Assembly: GCA_016704565.1 (NCBI GenBank)
Contig: JADIZV010000001.1
Location: 372,001 to 436,000 of the forward strand
Length of the DNA: 64,000 nt
Direction: 5' to 3'
From: Candidatus Phosphoribacter baldrii
Lineage (GTDB): Bacteria; Actinomycetota; Actinomycetes; Actinomycetales; Dermatophilaceae
Position 1 is the first letter of the stretch; each line of letters starts with the position of its first letter. A model generated the notes under the pieces. It made no database searches, had not been told where the DNA came from, and worked only from the letters and a program-made list of their open reading frames with translations. The position numbers and the translations under genes were made by a program. Below, in pieces: positions 24,965 to 32,852 of the stretch.

Positions 24965-26508
24965 CGGACCGCGTCCTCTCGCTTGAACATCTGCAGCATC
25001 CGCGCGGTGACCGTGAAGCCACCGAAGACGTTGATGCTGGCCACCAGCGCTCCGATGAAGGCGATGATCGTGATCGCCCACCTGTTGTCGTAGCCGATCT
25101 GCAGCAGGGCACCGACGACGATGATGCCGCTGATCGCGTTGGTCACCGACATGAGCGGTGTATGCAGCGCGTGGTGAACGTTGCCGATGACGTAGTAGCC
25201 GATGACGACCGACAGCATGAACACCATGAAGTGCCCGAGGAACGGCGCCGGCGACGCGTTGGCCAACAACAGGAACAGCAGCGCCCCGACGAGCATCCAG
25301 GTGAGTCGGCGCTTGGGGTTGGGCGGTGGCTTGGGTGCCTTGGGCGCGACCGGTGCAGCGACGGCGGCGGCCGGCGCAGCCGACACCTGGACCGGCGGCG
25401 GCGGCCAGGTGACCGCACCTTCCTTGGCCACGGTCATCCCGCGGACGATGACGTCGTCCCAGTCCAGGACTGCCACGCCGTCCTTGCCCGGGGTCACCAA
25501 CTTCATCAGGTTGACGATGTTCGTGCCATAGAGCTGGCTGGCCTGGGTGGGCAACCGGCCCGGCAGATCGGTGTAGCCGATGATCTTGACGCCGTTATCG
25601 GTGACGACCATCCGGTCAGCCACCGACCCAGCGACGTTGCCGCCGTTGGACGCGGCCATGTCGACGATGACCGAGCCAGGCTTCATCGAGGCGACCATCT
25701 CCTCGGTGATGAGCCGCGGCGCCGGTTTGCCGGGGATCAGGGCCGTGGTGACGATGATGTCGCAGTCCTTGGCCTGGGCGGCATACATGACGGCGGCTGC
25801 CGCGGCGTAGTCCGCGCCGACCTCCTTGGCATAGCCGTCCGTGCTCACCTCCTGCTCGGCCACGTCGGGCTTGACGAACTGCGCGCCCATCGACTCGACC
25901 TGCTCGCCCACCTCGGGCCGCACGTCGGTCGCCCGGACGATGGCGCCGAGGCTGTTGGCCGTGCCGATCGCCGCCAACCCGGCCACACCCGCGCCGGACA
26001 CGAAGACCTTGGCCGGCGGGACCTTGCCCGCGGCGGTCACCTGCCCGGTGAAGAACGAGCCGAATTCATGCGCCGCCTCGATGACCGCCCGATAGCCGGC
26101 GATGTTGGCCATCGACGACAGCACGTCGAGCGCCTGAGCGCGCGAGATGCGCGGCACGGCGTCCATCGCCATCGCGGTCACGCCCGACGCGGCGAGCTTC
26201 TCGACCAATGCCGGGTTGAGGGCTGGCTGGGCCAGGCTCACCAGGATCGTGCCCCTGCGCAGCAGCGCGATCTCCTCGTCGGAGGGGGCGTTGATCTTGG
26301 TGACGATGTCGGCACCCCAGACCGTCGCGGGGTGCGCGACGGTGGCGCCAGCGGCGGCATACGCAGCATCGTCGAAACTTGCGGCGGCACCTGCCCCCGC
26401 TTCGACGGCGACCTGGTAGCCGAGTTTGAGCAGCTGTTCGACAGTCTTCGGGGTGGCGGCGACCCGGGTCTCACCCGGCCGCGACTCCCGAGGGACACCG
26501 ATGAGCAC
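24961..26508 (-). CDS. pntA: NAD(P) transhydrogenase alpha subunit (fused PntAA-PntAB)
   Basis: 515 residues. Domain I (residues 1 to about 370) binds NAD(H): it opens MLIGVPRESRPGETRVAATP and carries the Rossmann segment VFVSGAGVAGLAAIGTANSLGA. A Pro/Ala linker (about 375-405) leads to four TM helices of domain II, including HALHTPLMSVTNAISG. Many actinobacteria split this subunit into two genes; here both parts are fused as in E. coli. GTG start at 26508 with GGGAGA upstream. The 387 bases upstream hold only the long hairpin at 26731. Confidence 0.96.
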   Translation of the reverse strand: MLIGVPRESRPGETRVAATPKTVEQLLKLGYQVAVEAGAGAAASFDDAAYAAAGATVAHPATVWGADIVTKINAPSDEEIALLRRGTILVSLAQPALNPALVEKLAASGVTAMAMDAVPRISRAQALDVLSSMANIAGYRAVIEAAHEFGSFFTGQVTAAGKVPPAKVFVSGAGVAGLAAIGTANSLGAIVRATDVRPEVGEQVESMGAQFVKPDVAEQEVSTDGYAKEVGADYAAAAAVMYAAQAKDCDIIVTTALIPGKPAPRLITEEMVASMKPGSVIVDMAASNGGNVAGSVADRMVVTDNGVKIIGYTDLPGRLPTQASQLYGTNIVNLMKLVTPGKDGVAVLDWDDVIVRGMTVAKEGAVTWPPPPVQVSAAPAAAVAAPVAPKAPKPPPNPKRRLTWMLVGALLFLLLANASPAPFLGHFMVFMLSVVIGYYVIGNVHHALHTPLMSVTNAISGIIVVGALLQIGYDNRWAITIIAFIGALVASINVFGGFTVTARMLQMFKREDAVR

Positions 26509-26730
26509 GTGTTCTCCCTGCGTCGGCGTGTGTCCCCGCAGCGCGAGCGCACTACGGCATAGCGGGTCGACCCGGCTATGGCCACAAACCTAGGGGGTGG
26601 CCGGGGAGGCGGCAAAGGGACCTAGGTCAGTGGCAGGTCTCACATCACTCCCAGCCGCCTCGTCCCCGCGCCTCCCGTATGCCGTCCCCACGCCTCCCGT
26701 GTGCCGCCCCCACGCCCGTCCACCCGTCAG

Positions 26731-26790
26731 GTGGCACTTGAACCGTTCTTGTGGCACATACATCTGCCACAAGAACGGTTTAAGTGCCAC
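26731..26790. repeat. 60-base near-perfect intergenic hairpin
   Basis: Arms 26731-26756 and 26765-26790 are inverted copies of 26 bases with one mismatch (25 of 26 pairs), separated by the loop CATACATC. It begins GTGGCACTT and ends AAGTGCCAC. It lies between the pirin stop and the pntA start (both leftward) and has no T-run. Its AT-richer core is unlike the neighbourhood. It could be a strong terminator, a REP/MITE-like element or a small structured RNA. The rest of 26509-26895 shows one octamer copy and nothing else. Confidence 0.75.
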
Positions 26791-26895
26791 CGGTCGCCAG
26801 ACGGGGAGGGGACGACGCTCGGCACCCCGACCAAGGGGACGACGGTCGGCCGACCGGGACGACCGACGATCGGCTATCGCCCGACCGAGATCCAA

Positions 26896-27852
26896 CTACG
26901 CGTGCGGCAGCGGCTGACCGAGTCTCCCGGCCTGATAATCCTCGAAAGCCTCGACAAGCTCCGCCCGGGTGTTCATGACGAACGGCCCGGCCCAGGCGAT
27001 CGGCTCTCGGATCGGAGCCCCGCCGAGGACGACGACCTCCAGGCCTGCGGCATACCGGCTCTCCTGGCGGAGGTCGGCACCCACGGTGACGGTGTCCCCA
27101 TCCCCAAGCACGGCGAGCTGCCCGGTCGTCAGCGGGGACCCTTGAGCGCCAACGGTCCCCGCACCGCCCATAACATAAACGAGGGCGTTGAAGTCGGTCC
27201 GCCACGGCAGGTCCAGCCGCGCACCCGGCGCGAGCGTTGCGTGCAGCATGGTGATCGGCGTGTGCGTGGTGCCCGGCCCGCGATGCCCGCCGACCTCCCC
27301 CGCGATAACCCGCACGAGCGCCCCGCCATCCGGCGAGCGCACCAGCGCCACATCGCCGGGCCCGAGGTCCTGATAGCGCGGCGCGGCCAGTTTGTCCCGC
27401 CGCGGCAGGTTGACCCACAGCTGCAGTCCATGGAACAGCCCACCGCTGGTGACCAAGTCCTCCGGCGGTGCCTCGATGTGCAGGATCCCCGAGCCGGCGG
27501 TCATCCATTGGGTCGCGCCGTTGGTGATCGTCCCGCCCCCGCCGTAGGAGTCGGCGTGCACGAACGTTCCGTCGATGATGTAGGTCACGGTCTCGAAGCC
27601 GCGATGCGGGTGCCAGGGCGTGCCCTTGGGCTCCCCCGGCGCGTAGTCCACCTCGCCCATCTCGTCCATCATGATGAACGGGTCGAGCAGCCGAAGGTCC
27701 ACGCCTGCGAAGGCCCGCTTGACTGGGAAGCCCTCGCCCTCAAGCCCGTGCGGCGCCTGCGTGCGGCTCACCACCGGCCGGACCCGTGCGTCCGGCGGGG
27801 GTGCCGCGAGCGCGGGCAAGACCGTGAGGTCCGGGACGGTGACAGCGGGCAT
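26896..27852 (-). CDS. Pirin family protein
   Basis: 318 residues with the double-stranded beta-helix of cupins. The N-terminal domain has the pirin metal-site motif HPHRGFETVTY and, further on, LHIEAP (about residues 82-130); the C-terminal cupin carries GTTHTPITMLHATLAPGA. Bacterial pirins are iron-binding; some have quercetin 2,3-dioxygenase activity or bind metabolic enzymes, so the exact role is open. Divergent from the small cupin gene at 27974; the 121 bases between hold an inverted octamer pair (27884 and 27956). Confidence 0.92.
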   Translation of the reverse strand: MPAVTVPDLTVLPALAAPPPDARVRPVVSRTQAPHGLEGEGFPVKRAFAGVDLRLLDPFIMMDEMGEVDYAPGEPKGTPWHPHRGFETVTYIIDGTFVHADSYGGGGTITNGATQWMTAGSGILHIEAPPEDLVTSGGLFHGLQLWVNLPRRDKLAAPRYQDLGPGDVALVRSPDGGALVRVIAGEVGGHRGPGTTHTPITMLHATLAPGARLDLPWRTDFNALVYVMGGAGTVGAQGSPLTTGQLAVLGDGDTVTVGADLRQESRYAAGLEVVVLGGAPIREPIAWAGPFVMNTRAELVEAFEDYQAGRLGQPLPHA

Positions 27853-27973
27853 GGTCGCCTTCTCCTCGTGATAGTTGCGAATTCAACTGTATGCCGTAAC
27901 GCCTCGCCGCTGCCACCGATTCCCTTGGGCGCAGTTCCAGGATCGGGCGGGTCGGCGGCATACGGTGGGGGTC

Positions 27974-28363
27974 ATGGAGCCCGTGACGCACCTGACCGAC
28001 GCCGGTGACGCCCTGCTCGCGACCGCTCGCGAGTCTGCAACGGGGCGCGCGGCGAGCACCCTATTCACCTCACCCGTGCTGCGGGCGGTGCTTATCGCCC
28101 TACGCGAGGGCGGCGCACTCGCCGAACACAATGCGCCACCCGCGGCCACCCTGCAGTGCCTCTCCGGCCGCGCGCGCCTCTGGGCGGCGGACCGCGAGTG
28201 GTTCCTCGACCCCGGCGGGTATGCCGCTGTCCCACCCGAGCGGCATGGCGTGGACGCCCTCACCGACTGTGTTCTCCTGCTCACCGTGGCCGCCGGTCGC
28301 GCGCCGGTGCCGGTCGAGGTCGCCCTCGGCGAAGCGGCGGGAGTCGACCCCGTCGCGGGGTAG
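27974..28363 (+). CDS. Small cupin-like protein
   Basis: 129 residues from ATG 27974 (GTGGGGG upstream). A single cupin-type beta barrel: HNAPPAATLQCLSGRARLW for the first cupin motif and PPERHGVDALTDCVLLLTV for the second. The usual first-motif His-X-His is reduced to a single His, so metal binding may be weak. Cupins of this kind are often annotated as lowering local damage or sensing small molecules, but nothing here fixes a role. Divergent from pirin, another cupin-fold protein. Confidence 0.82.
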   Translation: MEPVTHLTDAGDALLATARESATGRAASTLFTSPVLRAVLIALREGGALAEHNAPPAATLQCLSGRARLWAADREWFLDPGGYAAVPPERHGVDALTDCVLLLTVAAGRAPVPVEVALGEAAGVDPVAG

Positions 28364-28440
28364 GGCCCGGCATACGATGACGGCGTCGGTTCCCACCGGG
28401 GTGGCGAGTCGCGTCGACGACACGGATCAGGGGGTATGCC

Positions 28441-29325
28441 GTGAGCGTTCCTGCCGGGTGGTATCCGGACCCGAGTGGGCGCCCGGGCTCGCGCTATTGG
28501 GACGGCGCCGGGTGGTCGGATGCAGTGGCCCAGGACCTGCCGGGCCAGCCGCAGCAGGTCGCCGACGCCGAGACGGCATACTCGCTGCCTCCAGTGACAC
28601 CGGGCGGTGTGCCGGGCGCGTTCGGGCACCCGGACCTCGGGGCGGGGTTCAGGACGCTCGGGCGGTGGCTGACCGGACTCCTGTTCAGTTACGCCGGGGT
28701 CGGGGCGCTGGTCGGGCTCGGTGCGGCCATCGTCCTGCTGATCGGCCGTGACGGGGCGGTCGATATCACCTCCCTGCAGTCCAGCGAGGTCATCGTCCAG
28801 GTGTTCGCCGTGCTCAACGTCATCGGTGGCATCTGCAATCTGGCTTCGATCGTCCTCTGGCTCGTCTGGCAGCATCGGCTGGCCAGCAACGGGCGGGTGC
28901 ACCCCACGTACCTGCGGCGGTCTCCCGGGTGGCACATCGGGTCATGGTTCATCCCGATCGTCAGCCTGTGGTTCCCCTACCAGAACGTGAAGGACTTGGC
29001 GCGCGGGCTGATGGCCCCCGTCGATCGATGGGGTGTCGGCCTGCCCGACGACGGGCCGGAGCGAGGGGTCGCCACTCGGTTGCTGCCGTGGTGGTGGCTG
29101 GCCTGGTTGGCCTCCTCCGTCGCCGCTCAGATCGAATCGGGCACGGGTGGCGGAGTGAGTGGCTCCAGCGCTGGCGCGTCGAGCCTCGCCGTCACCTCGA
29201 TGAGTTGGGTGACCGTGGCGAGTGGGCTCGATGTCGCCAGCGGGGTCCTCGCGGCGCTCGTCGTGTTGGCGATGACTCGGGCCGCGATCTCTCCCCCGGG
29301 GCAGCCGCAGTTTCCCACCCGCTGA
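28441..29325 (+). CDS. DUF2510-DUF4328 membrane protein (copy 1)
   Basis: 294 residues. The N-terminal DUF2510 motif PAGWYPDPSG..RYWDG is followed by about four TM helices of DUF4328 (from about residue 75), with the family signature WFIPIVSLWFPYQNVKDLARGL. DUF2510 is a short cytoplasmic WW-like module attached to many actinobacterial membrane proteins; the function of DUF4328 is unknown. The start GTG lies at the end of a GTATGCCG octamer. A second gene of the same architecture lies at 31959, on the other side of argS. Confidence 0.9.
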   Translation: MSVPAGWYPDPSGRPGSRYWDGAGWSDAVAQDLPGQPQQVADAETAYSLPPVTPGGVPGAFGHPDLGAGFRTLGRWLTGLLFSYAGVGALVGLGAAIVLLIGRDGAVDITSLQSSEVIVQVFAVLNVIGGICNLASIVLWLVWQHRLASNGRVHPTYLRRSPGWHIGSWFIPIVSLWFPYQNVKDLARGLMAPVDRWGVGLPDDGPERGVATRLLPWWWLAWLASSVAAQIESGTGGGVSGSSAGASSLAVTSMSWVTVASGLDVASGVLAALVVLAMTRAAISPPGQPQFPTR

Positions 29326-29360
29326 CCCCCCGCGCCGCTCCTCGCTCTCCCACCCGCTGG

Positions 29361-29433
29361 CCCCCCGCCGAGATTGACGTTGCGGACCGTCGGCCCGGCG
29401 TGTCGTGCAGCCAACGTCAATCTCGGCGGGGGG
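29361..29433. repeat. Long perfect inverted repeat between convergent genes
   Basis: 22-base arms at 29361-29382 and 29412-29433 pair perfectly (CCCCCCGCCGAGATTGACG... and its complement), with a 29-base GC-rich loop. It lies between the convergent DUF4328 gene and argS, so it may terminate both. The arm sequence is unrelated to the octamer and to the hairpin at 26731. Confidence 0.75.
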
Positions 29434-29489
29434 AATGGGGGTTGGCGGGCGGGGGTGGAGCAATGAGTGGGGTGGAGCAGTGGGTGGGG

Positions 29490-31235
29490 TCACATTTGGT
29501 CTGGTGTCGCGATTCCGAGCAACGCCAAACCCTGCTCCATCACCCGGAACGTCGTCGCACACAGGCCCAACCGCGACTCCCGCGATTCGGCGTCGGGCGC
29601 CTTGAGCACCGGGCACGCCTCGTAGAACGCCGAGAAGGTCTGCGCCAAGTCGAACAGATAGGCGCACAACCGATGTGGCTCCAGCTCCGAACCCACCCCG
29701 CGCACCACCGACCCAAACTCCAGCAACGCCAGGGCCAGGGCCCGCTCGGCCGGGTCACCGATGACGATCCGGCGCGCCTCTTCTCCCTCGCCGACACCGA
29801 TCTGCACCCCCGCGGACCGGAAGATCGAGCGGACCCGCGCGGCGGCATACTGCACATAGGGACCGGTGTTGCCCGTGAGTGACACCATTCGCAAGAGGTC
29901 GAAGACGTACTCCGAGTCGTGGGCGACGGACAGATCCGCGTACTTGATCGCCCCGACGCCGATCTGCCGCGCGAGGGTATGCCGTGTGCCCGGGTCGAGG
30001 TCCGGCCGCGCCTCATCGAGCACCCCCCGAGCCGCATCCACCGCCTCGTCGACCAAGGCGCCCAGACGCAGCGCCTTGCCCTCGCGGGTGCGCAGGATCT
30101 TGCGGTCCTCGCCCAGGACGTTGCCGATCTGGACGTGGACGACCTGGACGTCATCGGGCAGCCAGCCGGCCACCCGAGCGGTGGCAAAGATCATCTGGAA
30201 GTGCAGCGACTGCGGCGCCCCGACGACGTAGAGCACCCGGTCGGCTCCGAGGTCCTCGACCCGGTGCCTGATCGTCGCGAGATCCGTTGTGGCGTAACCA
30301 TATCCACCATCGGACTTGCGGACGATGAGCGGCACGGGCTTGCCCTCGCGGCCGGTGAACTCGGGCAGGAAGACGCAGAGGGCTCCGTCTGAGACGGTCG
30401 CAATGCCCTTGGCCTCAAGCTCGGCACACACCCCCGGCAGCGCGTCGTTGTAGGTCGACTCGCCAGCGAGGTCGGCGTCGGTCAGCGTGATGTCCAGCGC
30501 CGCATAGATGCCGTTGAAATAGTGCTTGGCCAGGTCGACGAGATAGGTCCATAACCGCACCGTCTCGGGGTCGCGCTCCTGCAGGGCCAGCGCCCGGGCC
30601 CGCGCCCGCGCCATCACCTCGGGGTCCGACTCGGAGGCGTCTCGCGCCGCTTGATAGAACGCGTTGGGGTCAGTCTCCACCAGCCGAGCGGCCTCCGAGC
30701 CCTCGCCCACCGCCAACAGGTGCTCGACGAGCATGCCGAAGTTGGCGCCCCAGTCGCCGACGTGGTTCTGCCGAATGACGTTGTGCCCCAAGTGTTCCAG
30801 CGTCCGGGCAAGCGCGTCCCCGACCACGGTGGTCCGCAGGTGCCCGACGTGCATCTCCTTGGCAACGTTGGGCGCGGAGTAGTCCAGGACGACGACCCGC
30901 TCCTGCTCGGCCGCGACCCCGAGGCGCGGGTCGTCCGAGACCGCCCGGACAGCGGAGGCGATCCACGAGTCGGCCAGCGTGAGGTTGACGAACCCCGGCC
31001 CGCTCACGTCAACCCCGCTGCACACCCCCGCCAGGTCGAGCTCGGCCACCACCCGTGATGCGATCTCGCGCGGCGGCATACCGAGGCGTTTGGCAAGCGG
31101 CAGAGCGAAATTGGCTTGCAGGTCGGCGAACTGGCTGGGCCGCAACACCGGGTCGGCGTCGCGGTGCTCGTCGCCGAACGCGGTCGCGATGGCGGCCGAG
31201 AGCAGTGGCGCAAGCGTGTCGTGCGGGGAGGGCAT
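29490..31235 (-). CDS. argS: Arginyl-tRNA synthetase
   Basis: 581 residues, full length. It charges tRNA-Arg with arginine. The class I HIGH motif is HVGH at residues 129-132 within APNVAKEMHVGHLRTTVVGD. The N-terminal Arg-tRNA-synthetase additional domain precedes it, and the DALR anticodon-binding domain forms the last 120 residues. The KMSKS-equivalent loop is degenerate (ILRTREGKALRLGAL), which is normal for many ArgRS. Bounded downstream by the 29361 inverted repeat. Confidence 0.97.
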   Translation of the reverse strand: MPSPHDTLAPLLSAAIATAFGDEHRDADPVLRPSQFADLQANFALPLAKRLGMPPREIASRVVAELDLAGVCSGVDVSGPGFVNLTLADSWIASAVRAVSDDPRLGVAAEQERVVVLDYSAPNVAKEMHVGHLRTTVVGDALARTLEHLGHNVIRQNHVGDWGANFGMLVEHLLAVGEGSEAARLVETDPNAFYQAARDASESDPEVMARARARALALQERDPETVRLWTYLVDLAKHYFNGIYAALDITLTDADLAGESTYNDALPGVCAELEAKGIATVSDGALCVFLPEFTGREGKPVPLIVRKSDGGYGYATTDLATIRHRVEDLGADRVLYVVGAPQSLHFQMIFATARVAGWLPDDVQVVHVQIGNVLGEDRKILRTREGKALRLGALVDEAVDAARGVLDEARPDLDPGTRHTLARQIGVGAIKYADLSVAHDSEYVFDLLRMVSLTGNTGPYVQYAAARVRSIFRSAGVQIGVGEGEEARRIVIGDPAERALALALLEFGSVVRGVGSELEPHRLCAYLFDLAQTFSAFYEACPVLKAPDAESRESRLGLCATTFRVMEQGLALLGIATPDQM

Positions 31236-31328
31236 CCCCCAAGGGTAGTGGCGCGCGGCAAGCGTGTTTCCCGACCGGCGACAGGGTCAACCGCACAGGT
31301 GTGGGACCTCGCGGAGCCTGCCCCGACG

Positions 31329-31871
31329 TCAGCGCGGGACGGCGAGGGCCAACACTTCCGCACCCGGCAACCCGGCCAGGTCCGCGCCGTCCACGAGCAG
31401 CTTCGCTCCCCTGACCCCGCCGCCGATGACGACCGGCCCAGCCGCCACGACCGCGGCGTCAACGAGGATCGCCCAGTCGGTCGGCAGCCCCACCGGCGTG
31501 ATCCCGCCCTGCAGCATCCCCGTCAGCTCCTGCGCCGCCTCGGATCCCATGAACGACACCTTGCGCACGTCCAGGCGTTTGCGGACCACCGTGTTGACGT
31601 CGGCCCGGTCGATGGCAAGCACCATCACCGCCGCGCGCACCACCCGCTCGGCTCGCCGCCCTTCGACGATCACACAGTTTGCCGACGCCGCTGCAGGCAC
31701 CTCGTATGCCGTGCAGAACGCCGCCGTGTCGGCCAGCGTCGCGTCCATGGGCGCCACCAAAGCATCGGGGACCAGCCCGGCCGCGGCGGCCACCGGCGCA
31801 GCGACCAGGTCCAGAGCATCGGCCAGCGGACGCCAGTCGAGCGTCCCGAGCGGGAGGGGTGCGGGCGGCAT
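31329..31871 (-). CDS. YbaK/prolyl-tRNA deacylase domain protein
   Basis: 180 residues, YbaK/EbsC type. YbaK-like proteins hydrolyse mischarged aminoacyl-tRNAs, such as Cys- or Ala-tRNA-Pro. Recognised by the central MVLAIDRADVNTVVRKRLDVRKVSFMG (family lysine in KVSF), GITPVGLP, and the C-terminal VIGGGVRGAKLLVDGADL. The ATG start lies inside an octamer copy and only one base after a GAGG; no better start was seen. It follows an aminoacyl-tRNA synthetase gene by position (94 bases upstream, same strand), which fits a quality-control role. Confidence 0.88.
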   Translation of the reverse strand: MPPAPLPLGTLDWRPLADALDLVAAPVAAAAGLVPDALVAPMDATLADTAAFCTAYEVPAAASANCVIVEGRRAERVVRAAVMVLAIDRADVNTVVRKRLDVRKVSFMGSEAAQELTGMLQGGITPVGLPTDWAILVDAAVVAAGPVVIGGGVRGAKLLVDGADLAGLPGAEVLALAVPR

Positions 31872-31958
31872 ACCTCGGAGGGTAGTGGGTCGTCCGAACG
31901 GGTGGATTTCGCCGGGAAGCCTCGATCCAGGTCGCCCGCCGCGGGGAAACTGAGCGGC

Positions 31959-32822
31959 ATGTCGACCGCGCCCTACGACCCGACGGCGACCTTTCCCGTT
32001 GGCGCTCCGCCCGGGTGGCGCCCGGACCCGGCCCGCACCGACCTCGAGCGCTATTGGGACGGGGTCCATTGGACCGACCAGACCCGACCGCTGACCGGTG
32101 CGCCCGGTGCCCCCGGTGCTCCCGGGGCCTACGAGCAGGCGCGCCAAGCCGCGGGCTCCGGCGGGCGACATGGCTCTCGAGCCTTGGGTTGGGCGGTTCA
32201 AGGGTCGCTGGGCCTGACCATCCTGCTGGCCGCCGCCCTCTTTCTTTACACGATCGTGGTCTTCAACGCCCTGTCGGTGTGGCGGCTGCAGCCGACCGAT
32301 GCCGCCCAGCGCGAGATCGACAACCTGCTGCTGCTTTCGACCCTGGCCGGCTGGGCAGACCTGGGGCTCCGGGTGCTCACGGGGCTGCTCTTCCTCATCT
32401 GGTTGGGCGTGCGCTACACCGACACTCGGGTCGACCCGCGGGTCCTGCGCCGCTCGACGGCGATGGCGATGATCTGCTGGTTCATCCCGATCGTCAATCT
32501 CTGGTGGCCGGCCCAGACCGTCAAGGACCTCTGGCATGCCTCCCGCCCGGACGCGCCACGGTTGGGTGGCCGACTTGCCTTCCCGCAGGTCTTCTATGTG
32601 TGGTGGCCGGCCTTCCTCTTCGCCGGGTCGGGGTCCACGGTGGCCATGACCGTCTTCGCCGAGCCGGAGTTCGACGAGAAGTTCCTCGTGTGGGCGACGA
32701 TCTCGACCGGCGTCCAACAGTTCGCCACCCTCGTATCCGCGTGGGCTCTCATCGTCATCATCAGGCAGATCGAGGATCATCTCGTCGACACCGACCCCTT
32801 GTCGGTCTACGACTCGAACTGA
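31959..32822 (+). CDS. DUF2510-DUF4328 membrane protein (copy 2)
   Basis: 287 residues. DUF2510 motif PPGWRPDPA..RYWDGVHWTDQT at about 19-45, an APG-repeat linker (about 50-60), then four to five TM helices with the DUF4328 signature WFIPIVNLWWPAQTVKDLW. Paralogue of the protein at 28441 with the same domain order but diverged sequence. The two flank argS and the YbaK gene. Function unknown. Confidence 0.9.
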   Translation: MSTAPYDPTATFPVGAPPGWRPDPARTDLERYWDGVHWTDQTRPLTGAPGAPGAPGAYEQARQAAGSGGRHGSRALGWAVQGSLGLTILLAAALFLYTIVVFNALSVWRLQPTDAAQREIDNLLLLSTLAGWADLGLRVLTGLLFLIWLGVRYTDTRVDPRVLRRSTAMAMICWFIPIVNLWWPAQTVKDLWHASRPDAPRLGGRLAFPQVFYVWWPAFLFAGSGSTVAMTVFAEPEFDEKFLVWATISTGVQQFATLVSAWALIVIIRQIEDHLVDTDPLSVYDSN

Positions 32823-32852
32823 CCACCACCAGTCGGCCCGGTCGCCCCGGGG

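Noticed and set aside
23573..25093. Long open frames opposite pntAB, argS and other genes
   Set aside because: They show Arg/His/Asp/Gly-rich composition typical of antisense frames in high-GC DNA and mirror well-supported genes.
26731..26790. tRNA-like or small RNA gene
   Set aside because: It forms a single long hairpin with no cloverleaf and no promoter or terminator that I can identify; kept as a repeat only.
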